Notes: generated by a model from the letters alone, not told the origin. DNA of 64,000 bases from Eubacteriaceae bacterium (GCA_902362805.1 CABIXY010000004.1:372001-436000); one strand, 5' to 3'; numbered from the stretch's first letter, positions 51,813 to 61,366 are shown. Translations and numbers: made by a program.

Positions 51813-52484
51813 CTATTGAGTTACAACCGGTATTTCAAGCTTCTGATTGGAAGGCACCGGATTACCATCGGCATCCTCCATAAACCGCAGTGTATATCCA
51901 TATTTTTGATTGGCCGAAAAAACTCGAATCTGCTCTTCGGTAAAATAGCCCGCCAGATACGGCATATCCACCTTTTCCCCGTCTCCTTGATAGGTCCAGG
52001 TCTTGGCATAACCGATCTCATAGCCAGCCTTACGCAAGCGTTCCACTTCTTGCCTTTCCTTCTCGCCCTTTAATTCAATCAAGCTGCCTTTCTCAAAGAT
52101 ATCCAGTGCCAGGAAGTAAGTACATTTTTCATCTTTGTGCTTTTTCAGCGCTGCTTTTACATCCCTGAATAACAGCAGAGTACCGTCCTCTGGCGGGCTA
52201 TATACCCCACTGTCAGGGGTTTTCCCAGTAAAGTTCTCTATAACTGTGGCTGCTCCATTGCCGGACGGATTAAAATCTGCAAAGTATCCGCCCGTTACAA
52301 TGAGACACAAGCAGGCCGCGGCAACCCCTAATCTGCACCATTTAGAGAAGCCATATCTTTGGTGTTCCACGCCACGCTTTTCTACCGCCATCTCTGCATT
52401 TTTCGCAGGCAGTACTGCTTCACAACGTTCTAGCAAATTGTCATCTACATCTCCAATAGCTCTATATATGCACTCGCTCTTCAT
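51813..52484 (-). CDS. membrane-anchored probable anti-sigma factor
   Basis: This 223-residue protein has a cytoplasmic N-terminus of about 50 residues, one membrane helix (about 52-70; LGVAAACLCLIVTGGYFA) and an outer domain of about 150 residues with no known motif. It overlaps the ECF sigma gene by 4 bp, and this order and topology are typical of an anti-sigma partner. No zinc-binding HxxxCxxC motif is present, so it is not a ZAS-type member. The outer domain would receive the signal. Confidence 0.7.
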   Translation of the reverse strand: MKSECIYRAIGDVDDNLLERCEAVLPAKNAEMAVEKRGVEHQRYGFSKWCRLGVAAACLCLIVTGGYFADFNPSGNGAATVIENFTGKTPDSGVYSPPEDGTLLLFRDVKAALKKHKDEKCTYFLALDIFEKGSLIELKGEKERQEVERLRKAGYEIGYAKTWTYQGDGEKVDMPYLAGYFTEEQIRVFSANQKYGYTLRFMEDADGNPVPSNQKLEIPVVTQ

Positions 52485-53041
52485 AACAAAACACCTTCCT
52501 TTTCAAGAAATCCCTTTAGTTTTTTCCTGCTTCGAAATAAGCTAGTCTTTATTACATTTTCTTTAACGGCAAAACAATCGGCAATCTCCCGCAACGATTT
52601 ACTATACCAGTACCGCAGAAGAAAAATATTGCACTCCCTTACTGGCAGGGTCAATAGAAAGTCGCTAATCGCCCGCGACAATTCTTTATTCAAAATAGAC
52701 TGTTCCACGCTCTCAGGCGAAGACACGCATTCCGCCAATTCGTCTAAGATGAGAGAGAGCTCACCTTCCCCCCGCTTCTGCGCTTTTCCCGCCTTGTACC
52801 TGTCAAAAGAGAGATTACGGATAATCTTCCCTAAAAACAAGCCCAGCTTCTCGGGTTTTTGGGGTGGAATCGTGTTCCATGCCCGCAGCCATGTATCGTT
52901 CAGGCATTCCTCGGCAATCTCCCGCTTATTCAAAATCCCATAAGCGATGGAATAACAGTATCCGCCATACCGCCGCTGTGATGCAGAAATTGCGGCTTCG
53001 TCTCGAGATAGATATAAGTCTACGATTTCACTGTCTTTCAC
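52481..53041 (-). CDS. ECF sigma factor
   Basis: This 186-residue sigma-70 factor has region 2 (EISASQRRYGGYCYSIAYGIL; ECLNDTWLRAWN) and region 4 (LTLPVRECNIFLLRYWYSKSLREIADCFAVKENVIKTSLFRSRKKL). GTG start with GGAGG 6 bp upstream. It is co-translated with the membrane protein that follows, probably its inhibitor. The target genes cannot be told from this window. Confidence 0.9.
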   Translation of the reverse strand: MKDSEIVDLYLSRDEAAISASQRRYGGYCYSIAYGILNKREIAEECLNDTWLRAWNTIPPQKPEKLGLFLGKIIRNLSFDRYKAGKAQKRGEGELSLILDELAECVSSPESVEQSILNKELSRAISDFLLTLPVRECNIFLLRYWYSKSLREIADCFAVKENVIKTSLFRSRKKLKGFLEKEGVLL

Positions 53042-53123
53042 ATCAAACCTCCTTTTCTTTTTTAAGCATGCTTCACCTATATAGACGACAATCCTCTCAA
53101 AAGGTTACATCAAACACAAAAAT

Positions 53124-53173
53124 AAAGCAAGACCCGCTGCAAACTTGGAAAAGTCCGCAGCGGATCCCGCTTT
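53124..53173 (-). terminator. terminator of asr operon
   Basis: A long imperfect stem (core CCGCTGC/GCAGCGG, outer AAAGC/GCTTT) is followed by ATTTTTG on the minus strand, 36 bp past the asrC stop. Confidence 0.7.
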
Positions 53174-53208
53174 AATTTAAGGTTTATTTAGAAAGGAACA
53201 ACGTTAAT

Positions 53209-54246
53209 TTATTCTTGCGGGCCGCAAGGTTTGTGCTCTGAAATCGGCATGACGTGCATATTTCCTCTCTGCTCGTTTTCAGCCCAATAGATATCGTCAG
53301 CCACTTTGGCTTCCGGATTGAGTTCAACGCCCTCCAGAATATGTTTCATAAATACTTTGTAGCCGGCTCTGTCAATCAGATGTCCGCCATGGAGATATTC
53401 CGGCTTATAGTCGAGAACCCAAGCCGAGAACTTCTGCCAATTGCCGAACATGCCGAGAACGACCTCCTCTGTTACCCAGTTCATGAACAGTTTTCCTGCT
53501 CTCGGATTCTGCTTGCCAGTACGTCCGCCCAAGGTTACCCGGTACAGCTGTTTAGTGCCTCTGCTCCATGCCCCCGTCGGGCAGATCAGGGAACATTCGC
53601 CGCAGCCAACACAGCAGCAGGTGTCCTTGTCGATCTTATTGTTGGCATTGAGTGAAAGCACGCCTGTTGCATGGTGCTTGCAGGCATCTACACAGGAACC
53701 GCAGCCGATGCAGCGATCAATATCATATTCCTGCTTGTGGATGCCGATGACGCCAAAGTCGTTGAAGTTGGCTTTTACGCAGTCGTTGGGACATCCGGCA
53801 ACTGCCACTTTGATGTGGTAGTGAGATGGAAATACCAGTTTCTCGATTTTTCTCGCTAATTCGTATGTATTGGCGTTGCCCTTGATACAGTGGGCGTTGC
53901 CGATGCAGCTCATGATGTTACGGGCGCCGATGGTAGGATAACCGTAATCGCCCACTTCCATATCCACGCCGCACATCTCCACATCTACTTCTTCTATATA
54001 ATCTTTGATGAATTTGTTAACTTCATCTATATATTCATATTTGATGCCCGGAATATCCATGTTCTGTCTGGTGCCCATGTGAAAAGTCCCATTGCCCCAG
54101 CGCTCACAGATTTCCTGCACCATGCTCAGATGTTTCGCCTGAATCAAAGCACCCGGCACGCGCAGCATCAGCATAAATTCTCCCGGCACCTTGGACTGCC
54201 TAAAGCAGTTGATCCGCACCTTTTTTATATCAATATCATGATTCAT
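53209..54246 (-). CDS. asrC: anaerobic sulfite reductase subunit C
   Basis: This 345-residue catalytic subunit reduces sulfite to sulfide. Siroheme/4Fe-4S ligands are visible as NIMSCIGNAHC and VAVAGCPNDC, followed by two ferredoxin motifs, CIGCGSCVDAC and CVGCGECSLICPTGAW. Length matches AsrC. It is the last gene of asrABC and has GGAGG before the ATG. Confidence 0.93.
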   Translation of the reverse strand: MNHDIDIKKVRINCFRQSKVPGEFMLMLRVPGALIQAKHLSMVQEICERWGNGTFHMGTRQNMDIPGIKYEYIDEVNKFIKDYIEEVDVEMCGVDMEVGDYGYPTIGARNIMSCIGNAHCIKGNANTYELARKIEKLVFPSHYHIKVAVAGCPNDCVKANFNDFGVIGIHKQEYDIDRCIGCGSCVDACKHHATGVLSLNANNKIDKDTCCCVGCGECSLICPTGAWSRGTKQLYRVTLGGRTGKQNPRAGKLFMNWVTEEVVLGMFGNWQKFSAWVLDYKPEYLHGGHLIDRAGYKVFMKHILEGVELNPEAKVADDIYWAENEQRGNMHVMPISEHKPCGPQE

Positions 54247-54261
54247 TACCGCTGCCTCCTT

Positions 54262-55053
54262 TTAATCTACCAGATATTTTGCCTTGGTGTAATTGAACAC
54301 AGGGCCGTCCAGACATACATAAGTTTCGTCGATGCGGCAGTGTCCGCACTTGCCCACTGCACAAGACATCTTGCGTTCGAATGACATCCATATCTTTTCT
54401 TCTGCCGCGCCGCATTTGACGGCAGCCAGCCCTGTGAACTTCATCATCGGCGGCGGTCCTACGATGACCACCTCGTAGTCATTCCCAAACTCGGCAAAAG
54501 GTATCTCCGATATGAAATCAGAAACAAATCCTACACGCCAGCCTTCTTTTGGATCATTGTCCAGGGCATAGATGGTCTTGAAGTGCTTTGCCCAGCGGTC
54601 TAAGTCATTCTGAAAGATGATGCCTTCTTCATTTTTAAATCCGCTGATCAAAGTCACGCTTTTGGCATAGTCTGCCTTATCCGCAAACATATTGAGCATG
54701 CTCTTCACCGGCGCAAGTCCCGTACCTCCGGTGATGATCACCAGATTTTTGCCTTTGAACTGCTCTACTGGCCAGCCTTTGCCGTAAGCGCCCCGCAGAA
54801 ACAAGGTATCTCCTGCTTCTTTTCTAAAGATTTCGTCGGTGACCTTACCCACTGAACGAATGGTGAATTCCAGCCAGCCATCGCTAAAGGAACTGACAGA
54901 AATCGGAGCCTCTCCGATCTTAGGTATCGAAAGCTGTAAAAACTGTCCGTGCTCCGGCTTGATATCTGTCTTCACTCTGAACGTGTATTCATGCAGGCTT
55001 TCCCTCTTTACACTCAAAATTTCACAAGGAATCGGTTTTACAATGTTATTCAT
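54262..55053 (-). CDS. asrB: anaerobic sulfite reductase subunit B
   Basis: This 263-residue flavin/NAD-binding electron-transfer subunit has a ferredoxin-reductase fold (FLRGAYGKGWPV; VIITGGTGLAPVKSMLN), and the C-terminal MSCAVGKCGHCRI with a later Cys ligates a 2Fe-2S cluster. It overlaps asrA by 8 bp. It passes electrons from NADH through AsrA to AsrC. Confidence 0.93.
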   Translation of the reverse strand: MNNIVKPIPCEILSVKRESLHEYTFRVKTDIKPEHGQFLQLSIPKIGEAPISVSSFSDGWLEFTIRSVGKVTDEIFRKEAGDTLFLRGAYGKGWPVEQFKGKNLVIITGGTGLAPVKSMLNMFADKADYAKSVTLISGFKNEEGIIFQNDLDRWAKHFKTIYALDNDPKEGWRVGFVSDFISEIPFAEFGNDYEVVIVGPPPMMKFTGLAAVKCGAAEEKIWMSFERKMSCAVGKCGHCRIDETYVCLDGPVFNYTKAKYLVD

Positions 55054-56083
55054 CTCTCTGCCCTCCTTTGATCTCGTCGATGGCTTTTGACATCTTGTTT
55101 ACTGTCGCTGCAATAGAGATAAACTCCGGGCAGCGGTCGATACAACGTCCGCAGCCGACGCACATATGGTAATCCCCAAAGCGTTCTTTGTAATCGTGGA
55201 ATTTATGGAGGACTTTGTAACGCATCCGTTCACCGGCAGTATTGCGGAATCCCATGCCGCCGGCCATGTCCGCAAATCCGGCTACCTGGCAGGATGCCGT
55301 CGTCCGTTTGCGTTCGCCAACATTGGCGTTTTCATTGTACAAAATATCTGTCGTGGTAAAACAGGTGCAGGTGCTGCATGCTACCGTACAGGCTCCACAG
55401 GAAACGCAGCGCTTGTCGAATTCCTTCCACATCGGATGTTCCTTCAGTTTCGTGAGGACTTCCTTATCAGGAATCTCTGGAATCTGTACCGTCATCTGAT
55501 TTTCTTTTATGTATTCAGGTTTAAATTCAGCTTCTTTGCTGCCGTCAAAATAAGGAGCCAGATCTTCGTCAGTCACGTCCAGCAGCACGCCGTCTTCTTC
55601 AAAACGAATCGCTGCGCTGTAGTCATCTACCTTATTGGTTCCCATACTGACACAGAAACAGGTATCCCAGCCGCTGACGCATTCCATCATGACGATTTTG
55701 ACTCTGTCTTTCATGCGCTGGTAGTACATGTCGGCAAACCCGCCGTTTTCCAGGTAAATCTTTTCCTGATGGTGCAGTGCGTGGATGTCGCAAGGTCGCA
55801 TGAAAACCAACAGCTTCTTGTGTCCCGCCTTACTCTCGATGAATTCGTCCTCTGTGAAATAAAACAATGACTGTGTAATGGGGCTTAATACCTCCTTGGC
55901 AGGTAAATCGGATTTTTCTTTGTATTCGACTTCCCCTATCTTACAGACTCTGTCGTAACGGATTAAATCCGTCTGTGAATATCTGCCTTTGCCGACAAAA
56001 CGCTTCGGCGCCCAAATTTCGTAGGCTTCGCCCAGTTTTTCAAAAATCTGGTCTGCCTGATCAAAGCTTATACGGTATCCCAT
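55046..56083 (-). CDS. asrA: anaerobic sulfite reductase subunit A
   Basis: This 345-residue iron-sulfur subunit has two C-terminal 4Fe-4S motifs, CVSCGACTVACSTCTC and CVGCGRCIDRC, and the ACP-like sequence LVFMRPCDIHALHHQ near residue 100. I prefer the ATG at 56083 because AGGAGG is 9 bp away; the ATG at 56089 is only 3 bp from it. It is first of asrABC and divergent from a LysR gene. Confidence 0.92.
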   Translation of the reverse strand: MGYRISFDQADQIFEKLGEAYEIWAPKRFVGKGRYSQTDLIRYDRVCKIGEVEYKEKSDLPAKEVLSPITQSLFYFTEDEFIESKAGHKKLLVFMRPCDIHALHHQEKIYLENGGFADMYYQRMKDRVKIVMMECVSGWDTCFCVSMGTNKVDDYSAAIRFEEDGVLLDVTDEDLAPYFDGSKEAEFKPEYIKENQMTVQIPEIPDKEVLTKLKEHPMWKEFDKRCVSCGACTVACSTCTCFTTTDILYNENANVGERKRTTASCQVAGFADMAGGMGFRNTAGERMRYKVLHKFHDYKERFGDYHMCVGCGRCIDRCPEFISIAATVNKMSKAIDEIKGGQRDE

Positions 56084-56252
56084 GACCATTCTCCTCCTTC
56101 TCTTTTACCTTCTATATATATTTACTATAGCAGGAAAGAATGATAAAAGGAAATGATAATATATTATGCAATTATAAAATTTGCTTATTTATTCGTCGAT
56201 TGATCTGTGTTATGATAGAAAAAACTGGAGTTTGATAAAGAGGTGACAGATT

Positions 56253-57143
56253 ATGATAGATTTTAGAATCGACACGTTTCTGGCGGTCTGCCAGTACATG
56301 AATTATACCAAAGCTGCTGAAGCGCTGAGCATTACCCAGCCGGCCGTCACGCAGCATATCCACTATCTGGAGGAGCATTTTGGGGTCAAACTATTTCAAT
56401 TTCAGGGAAAGCGTCCTGCTCTGACCGAAGCCGGACGGCTGCTGCTTGGTGCCGCCACCACGTTAAAACACGACGAAATCTATCTCAGAGAAAAACTGCT
56501 GGATACCACGAAACGGGGCAAGCTCCTGGCACTGGGAGCGACAAAGACGGTCGGCGCTTATCTGCTTCCCCAGGCCCTGGCCGGCTATTTATCTCACAAC
56601 CCGGAGGCAGATGTGCACATCACCATGGACAATACGAAAGTCCTTCTCGATGAACTGGATCAAGGAAAAATTGACTGTGCCCTGGTAGAGGGATCCTTTG
56701 ATAAGGACCAGTACGATTTTCTGCTCTACTCCGTCGAACCTTTTGTCGCAGTGTGCCGATCCGGCTACACCTTTGACCGCAGGCCGGAAACCGTCGAAGA
56801 TCTCTTGGAGGAAAGGCTGATTGTCCGCGAAGCGGGTTCCGGAACCCGCAACATACTCGAGAGTTACCTAAAACGGCATAACCTGGTGGTCGCCGATTTC
56901 TCCCATGTCACAGAGATCAACAACGTCACTGCCATCAAAGAACTGGTGAAACAGGGAGCGGGCATTACCTTTCTCTACGGTTTTGCCGTGCAGGAAGAAC
57001 TGGCGCGCGGTACACTGCAGCAGATTCCTCTGGCCCATTTCTCCCTTTCCCACAATATCACCTTTCTGTGGCGTCACGGCAGTATCTTCCGCGCTTATTA
57101 CGAGCAGTTATTTGAAGAATTGGGCGGGAAACCTCCTAAATAG
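56253..57143 (+). CDS. LysR-family transcriptional regulator
   Basis: This 296-residue protein has an N-terminal winged helix (FLAVCQYMNYTKAAEALSITQPAVTQHIHYLEEHFG) and a periplasmic-binding-like effector domain (about 90-290). It diverges from asrABC and is the likely regulator. An ATAATATATTAT palindrome at 56155-56166 in the shared region is a candidate LysR site. The effector may be a sulfur metabolite; this is inference. Confidence 0.9.
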   Translation: MIDFRIDTFLAVCQYMNYTKAAEALSITQPAVTQHIHYLEEHFGVKLFQFQGKRPALTEAGRLLLGAATTLKHDEIYLREKLLDTTKRGKLLALGATKTVGAYLLPQALAGYLSHNPEADVHITMDNTKVLLDELDQGKIDCALVEGSFDKDQYDFLLYSVEPFVAVCRSGYTFDRRPETVEDLLEERLIVREAGSGTRNILESYLKRHNLVVADFSHVTEINNVTAIKELVKQGAGITFLYGFAVQEELARGTLQQIPLAHFSLSHNITFLWRHGSIFRAYYEQLFEELGGKPPK

Positions 57144-57205
57144 GAATTTCAGATCAATACCTTTTTCCGTTGCAATGCGAATCTGAAAGTTCATTTGTTC
57201 TCCTT

Positions 57206-58021
57206 TCACGACTTTATCTCTTGCCGTGACAACAGGCGGATCAGGCAAAATCCTGCCGCCAGCAGCCCCAGGCACAGAGGCAGCCCCATTCCAACAGGAA
57301 CTCCCGGAAATACTTCTACGACAGAACCTGCCACAAATCCAAAGATCATCAGATAGGTGGTCTGCGGATAACGCTTCATCGCTCGTTCCAGGGCTTTTGT
57401 GGTGAGCACGATACCCAGAAGCACTCCTATTGCCAGCGGTATCAGAATCAACAGGTCAAAATCACTAATTGCTTTCATCGTAATGTCATATTGCCCCATG
57501 AGCAAAAGCAGGTAAGAGACGCTGATTCCCGGCAAAACCAATCCAACGGCAGCGACAAAACCCACCGCAGACAAAAGCAAGACTTTCATGACGCCGCTGT
57601 CTGCCTCAGCCTGAAAAGTGCCCATGGGCAGTTTGCTAAAGAGCAGGATCAGCAGCACTCCCAGGGAGGTATAAAAAGGCACCTTCCAGGAGAAACGCTC
57701 GATCTGCGCCTGCCTCAAGATGACCGGAATCCCTCCAGCCACCGCCCCGAGGAAAAAGTACAGTGTGGGCATAGGATACTTCTCTATTAACACCAGCAGC
57801 GGGTTTGCGAAGACCAGCATCCCCGTAATACCGCCCAATGAGAACAACGCCAGAAAAAGAAAGCTCGCTCTCTTATGTTTCATAAAAGAGCTTACCGATG
57901 TTACCAGTCTGTCATAAATACCGAGAATCATGGCCATGGTGCCGCCGCTGACGCCCGGTACTAACATCGTGCCTCCGACTATCAAACCTTTCGCTGCTGT
58001 CCTCACAAAATGATTCTTCAT
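57206..58021 (-). CDS. DUF368 membrane protein
   Basis: This 271-residue polytopic protein has the DUF368 motif VPGVSGGTMAMILGIYDRLV at the N-terminus and its inverted half-repeat VLPGISVSYLLLLMGQYD near residue 165, with about eight helices. DUF368 proteins include polyprenyl-phosphate flippases of the PopT type. The start at 58021 has GGGGGA upstream; an earlier in-frame ATG exists at 58045. It lies 47 bp after the KtrA gene. Confidence 0.8.
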   Translation of the reverse strand: MKNHFVRTAAKGLIVGGTMLVPGVSGGTMAMILGIYDRLVTSVSSFMKHKRASFLFLALFSLGGITGMLVFANPLLVLIEKYPMPTLYFFLGAVAGGIPVILRQAQIERFSWKVPFYTSLGVLLILLFSKLPMGTFQAEADSGVMKVLLLSAVGFVAAVGLVLPGISVSYLLLLMGQYDITMKAISDFDLLILIPLAIGVLLGIVLTTKALERAMKRYPQTTYLMIFGFVAGSVVEVFPGVPVGMGLPLCLGLLAAGFCLIRLLSRQEIKS

Positions 58022-58068
58022 TCCAAATCCCCCTTCACTTTCCATTTATATGTATCCTCCTCATACTC

Positions 58069-58728
58069 TCATTCTAAATGACGTTCAAATTCCCATATAT
58101 TTTCAGTTTTTCCAATTACCACGATAATATCGCCTTCTTTAAAACGATATTCAGGTGATACGGTGATGTTGGTGACATGTTCTTGTTTTATGGCGATGAT
58201 GTTCAGACCATAGAATTGCCGCAAGTTCATTTCCTGCACACTGCTGCCCGCTGTAGATGCCGGCAGCGGTATTTGTTTAATTTCCACTTCGTTATCCAGA
58301 GAAATGGAGTCCAGAAAGTTCTGCGATACCAATCGCTTACCAAGACGCAGGGCCATATCTCGCTCTGGGTAAACCACGTCTGCACCAATTTTTTCAAGTA
58401 CGGTGCCCTGATCACTGCTGATTGCCTTCGCAATTACATGCGGCACGCCCAAACTGACAACGTGCAGGGTGGTCAGAATGCTGGTATCGATGTTTTCTCC
58501 AATACAGACGATGACTGTATCGCAGTTTTGAATACCGATTTCTTCCAGAGCTTCCTTATTGAGATGATCCGCCACAAATGCATGCTCTGTAAACTGGCGC
58601 ATCGCCCGAACCTTATCCTCGTTGCAGTCCACTACGATGACTTCTTTCCCTGCTTTCGCCAGGCTCTGTGCCAAGGCAGTGCCAAAACGGCCTAAGCCAA
58701 TGACCCCAAAAGATTCTATGTTTTTCAT
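58069..58728 (-). CDS. KtrA/TrkA potassium-uptake regulatory subunit
   Basis: This 219-residue cytoplasmic RCK protein has an N-terminal Rossmann domain (GVIGLGRFGTALAQSLAKAG; VIVVDCNEDKVRAM) and a C-terminal TrkA_C domain (about 140-219). It gates the potassium channel subunit encoded just upstream in response to nucleotides. The size is that of KtrA, not full-length TrkA. Confidence 0.92.
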   Translation of the reverse strand: MKNIESFGVIGLGRFGTALAQSLAKAGKEVIVVDCNEDKVRAMRQFTEHAFVADHLNKEALEEIGIQNCDTVIVCIGENIDTSILTTLHVVSLGVPHVIAKAISSDQGTVLEKIGADVVYPERDMALRLGKRLVSQNFLDSISLDNEVEIKQIPLPASTAGSSVQEMNLRQFYGLNIIAIKQEHVTNITVSPEYRFKEGDIIVVIGKTENIWEFERHLE

Positions 58729-58741
58729 TCTCTTTTCTCCT

Positions 58742-60196
58742 TTAGCCGATTGTGATTGATTCTTCTGTATACCGAACAGTGGGTTCCGGACGGTTCACCC
58801 ACATCGATGCTAGTGTAAACGCTCCCAACCTGCCGATAAACATGATAAAGACGATAGCTATTTTGCTGGCGGCACTGAGGTCTGGTGTAATGCCTGTTGA
58901 CAGGCCGACGGTACCGAAAGCCGACCCTGCTTCAAATAAGAGTTGAATGAAGGAGAACTCCGGCTCCAATACGCAGAGCAGAAAAGTTCCGCTGCACACT
59001 ACTAACAGTGAGAGGAACGTAATGATATAGGCTTTTGAAATACCTGCCTGTGAAATACTGCGTCTGAATGCACTGAAACGAGTCTTTGTCATCAGGCTTT
59101 TCACCGACTGCAGCAGAACGAAAAAGGTGCTGGTTTTGATGCCGCCTCCTGTCGATCCTGGCGAAGCGCCGATAAACATCAAGAGGATCAATGTGAAAAG
59201 TGCACCATTTGAGAACTCCCCTATCGGATACGTGGAAAAGCCTGCTGTTCTTGCCGATACACTGTGAAAGAAAGCACCTAGCCAGCTAATATCTTCTGTC
59301 AATTTCAGAAGCAGTGTACCAATCAGCAGCAAAGCACCACTGGCTGAAAGGACTACTTTAGAATGTAAGCAGAGTTTTCGGAAGGATCTGTTCTTTAAAA
59401 TGTCGAGTATGACCAGAAAGCCCAATCCACCAAAGATGATGAGACCGCAGGTGGTCAGATTCAGTAACACGTTGGATTGATACGGTATCAAATTCTGCAT
59501 GTTGCCCAAGATGTCAAATCCCGAATTATTGAAAGCGGCAATGGAATGGAATACGCTGATACCCAATGCCTTTAACGGCGGGAAATCCTGCACAAAAACG
59601 ACAAAACTCAGCATCGCACCTGCCAGTTCAAAACACAAGGTCATGAGCAGGACCGCTTTCACCAGCCTGATCATCCCCTTAGAACTGTCAATGTTGAATG
59701 CTTCCTTTACAATCAGCCGCCCCTTCATGCTCACGCGCTTTCCCGCTGCCAGTATGAAGCCGACGCCTACAGATGTGACACCCAGTCCGCCAATCTGAAT
59801 CAGCAGGGCCACGACAGTTTGGCCGAAAGCGGTAAAATGATCGGCCGTATCAATGGCAATGAGACCAGTTACACAGACCGCGCTGGTAGAAGTAAACAGT
59901 GCGTTTACGAAGCCGACTTCCATGCCTGGTTTTATGGATACTGGCAAAAGGAGCAGCAAAGTGCCCAGCAGGATTACCGTGGCAAAACCCAGGGCAATCA
60001 GCCGCCCAGGAGGCAGCCCTTTGAGAAATCGAAACAGCCCCTTTACAAATCCATGATCTGCCGCTCGTTTCATAGCGGTTTTTCCACAGAAAAAGCACGT
60101 CTTAGGCGCAAAAAAACGCAAAACGTGCTGATTATCACATTGATCTGTGTTTGAAAAGTATGTACTTCGGGCAGCGTCTTCTGTGGCGTTGTCCAT
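58742..60196 (-). CDS. KtrB/TrkH potassium-translocating subunit
   Basis: This protein of up to 484 residues has the four channel repeats of the KtrB/TrkH family, with filter-type motifs such as TSTSAVCVTGLIAIDT, FNNSGFDILG, VSARTAGFSTY and GSAFGTVGLSTG. The first 41 residues, with several Cys, are atypical. The ATG at codon 42 (60073) is another possible start, but it has no clear ribosome site, while 60196 has GAGGAGG 11 bp upstream. A terminator-like hairpin lies within this first part (about 60086-60121). Confidence 0.88.
   Translation of the reverse strand: MDNATEDAARSTYFSNTDQCDNQHVLRFFAPKTCFFCGKTAMKRAADHGFVKGLFRFLKGLPPGRLIALGFATVILLGTLLLLLPVSIKPGMEVGFVNALFTSTSAVCVTGLIAIDTADHFTAFGQTVVALLIQIGGLGVTSVGVGFILAAGKRVSMKGRLIVKEAFNIDSSKGMIRLVKAVLLMTLCFELAGAMLSFVVFVQDFPPLKALGISVFHSIAAFNNSGFDILGNMQNLIPYQSNVLLNLTTCGLIIFGGLGFLVILDILKNRSFRKLCLHSKVVLSASGALLLIGTLLLKLTEDISWLGAFFHSVSARTAGFSTYPIGEFSNGALFTLILLMFIGASPGSTGGGIKTSTFFVLLQSVKSLMTKTRFSAFRRSISQAGISKAYIITFLSLLVVCSGTFLLCVLEPEFSFIQLLFEAGSAFGTVGLSTGITPDLSAASKIAIVFIMFIGRLGAFTLASMWVNRPEPTVRYTEESITIG
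60086..60121 (-). other. terminator-like hairpin in 5' part of ktrB
   Basis: Minus-strand AGCACGT and ACGTGCT pair around a T-rich loop and are followed by five T. The structure sits between the first possible start codon and the one at 60073, so it could act as an attenuator. Confidence 0.35.
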
Positions 60197-60239
60197 AATC
60201 TTGTGTTCCTCCTCGTGCTTTAATCAGATATTTTGATTT

Positions 60240-60268
60240 ATTATAATAGACGTCCGTTAAATTGACAA
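60240..60268 (-). promoter_or_regulatory. promoter of potassium-uptake operon
   Basis: TTGTCA (60263-60268), 17 bp, TATAAT (60240-60245) on the minus strand, 44 bp before ATG 60196. The remaining DNA to 60450 shows no gene. Confidence 0.7.
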
Positions 60269-60450
60269 GGGGTTCCCTGCGGATTTTACAAAATCTTCAC
60301 ACTTGCCCACAGCAATTCTCATCAACTATAAGCATATGGGAAAAATTTCTCAGTTCCATTTTCAATTGATTTTGCATGACATAGAATTTATGATACAATA
60401 ATATAGGAATAAGCAATAAAAACCGTGTGGATTAACGAGGAGGAAATATT

Positions 60451-60849
60451 ATGAAAAAGAGAAAAGTATTCGTTTTAGTTCTATCGTTATTGTTATGTAT
60501 CGGACTTGCAGCATGCGGCGGTGGTGATTCTGATCAAGCAGATGTACCAAAAATTGAAAAAAGTGTTGACGCTGTAGCTGCCGAGCTGGAACTCAGCAAC
60601 AAGGAAGAGAAGGCCTTCGACATGATAGGTGCTGCAGATGGTGCCAGCTATGATGGCAATATTGAACTCTATTTGTACGAAGATCAAGACTCTGATGCAT
60701 ATAAGGCTGTGACCGGCGATGGATACGATTTAGGAATCACTGTTGTAAAAGCTACCGCTCATAACGACGGCATGATCATGGTCTACACCGGCGATGGTGA
60801 ACCTGACAAGGATCTCGTCGATCAATTCAATGCGCTGGCTTTCAAATAA
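60451..60849 (+). CDS. small secreted lipoprotein
   Basis: This 132-residue protein has a signal peptide and a lipobox ending LAAC (Cys22). The mature part has no family I recognise; it is acidic and ends in a strand-helix arrangement (LGITVVKATAHNDGMIMVY; DKDLVDQFNAL). GAGGAGG precedes the ATG. It is a single-gene unit with its own terminator. Confidence 0.8.
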   Translation: MKKRKVFVLVLSLLLCIGLAACGGGDSDQADVPKIEKSVDAVAAELELSNKEEKAFDMIGAADGASYDGNIELYLYEDQDSDAYKAVTGDGYDLGITVVKATAHNDGMIMVYTGDGEPDKDLVDQFNALAFK

Positions 60850-60865
60850 TAATAACTGCGTGAAT

Positions 60866-60910
60866 AAAGTGGTTAACTTCTTCGAAAAGAAGAGATTAAC
60901 CACTTTTTTG
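60866..60910 (+). terminator. terminator of lipoprotein gene
   Basis: AAAGTGGTTAA (60866-60876) pairs with TTAACCACTTT, followed by a T-run; the loop contains a second small stem. Confidence 0.85.
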
Positions 60911-61012
60911 GTTCAGGTTCAAGTCCACTGTTTCTCTCCGTCAAAGTGCAACGGTCTGCTTCGCTTTACGGCCACGCCTATCGGTTCAAGTCCTCATCTC
61001 ACTAGCAATTAA
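60911..61012. repeat. reduced tRNA-linked element, copy 3
   Basis: It keeps the two conserved plus-strand boxes GGTTCAAGTCCACTG and CGGTTCAAGTCCTCATCTC of the 315-bp elements at 27199 and 31539, but the middle of about 150 bp is lost. Confidence 0.55.
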
Positions 61013-61050
61013 ACGAAAAAAATACATCCTCAATGGATGTATTTTTTTCG
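61013..61050 (-). terminator. terminator of tRNA cluster 3
   Basis: A-rich/T-rich perfect hairpin with core ATACATCC/GGATGTAT, flanked by A-runs and T-runs. It differs from the terminators of clusters 1 and 2. Confidence 0.85.
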
Positions 61051-61052
61051 TT

Positions 61053-61128
<76 letters not shown>

Positions 61129-61147
61129 ATATCATATGAAATTATAA

Positions 61148-61236
61148 TGGTGCCGGAAACCGGGGTCGAACCGGTACGATCGGTAAGGATCGCAGGATTT
61201 TAAGTCCTGTGCGTCTGCCAATTCCGCCATTCCGGC
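61148..61236 (-). tRNA. tRNA-Leu (TAA), cluster 3
   Basis: 89 nt. The last acceptor pair is A-T here (GCCGGAA/TTCCGGC) where cluster 1 has G-C (GCCGGAG/CTCCGGC), a compensatory double change that supports function. Confidence 0.93.
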
Positions 61237-61258
61237 GCACCAACATCAGAAAAAAAAT

Positions 61259-61333
61259 TGGCTCCGAGGGTGGGGCTCGAACCCACAGCCTACCGGTTAA
61301 CAGCCGGTTGCTCCACCATTGAGCTACCTCGGA
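61259..61333 (-). tRNA. tRNA-Asn (GTT), cluster 3
   Basis: 75-nt copy as in clusters 1 and 2, with encoded CCA. Confidence 0.93.
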
Positions 61334-61366
61334 ACACTGATGCCGCCACTTCTGACGGCAGAAATA

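Noticed and set aside
53209..56083. asrABC as a novel respiratory system
   Set aside because: Subunit order, sizes and cofactors match known anaerobic sulfite reductase operons; nothing unusual.
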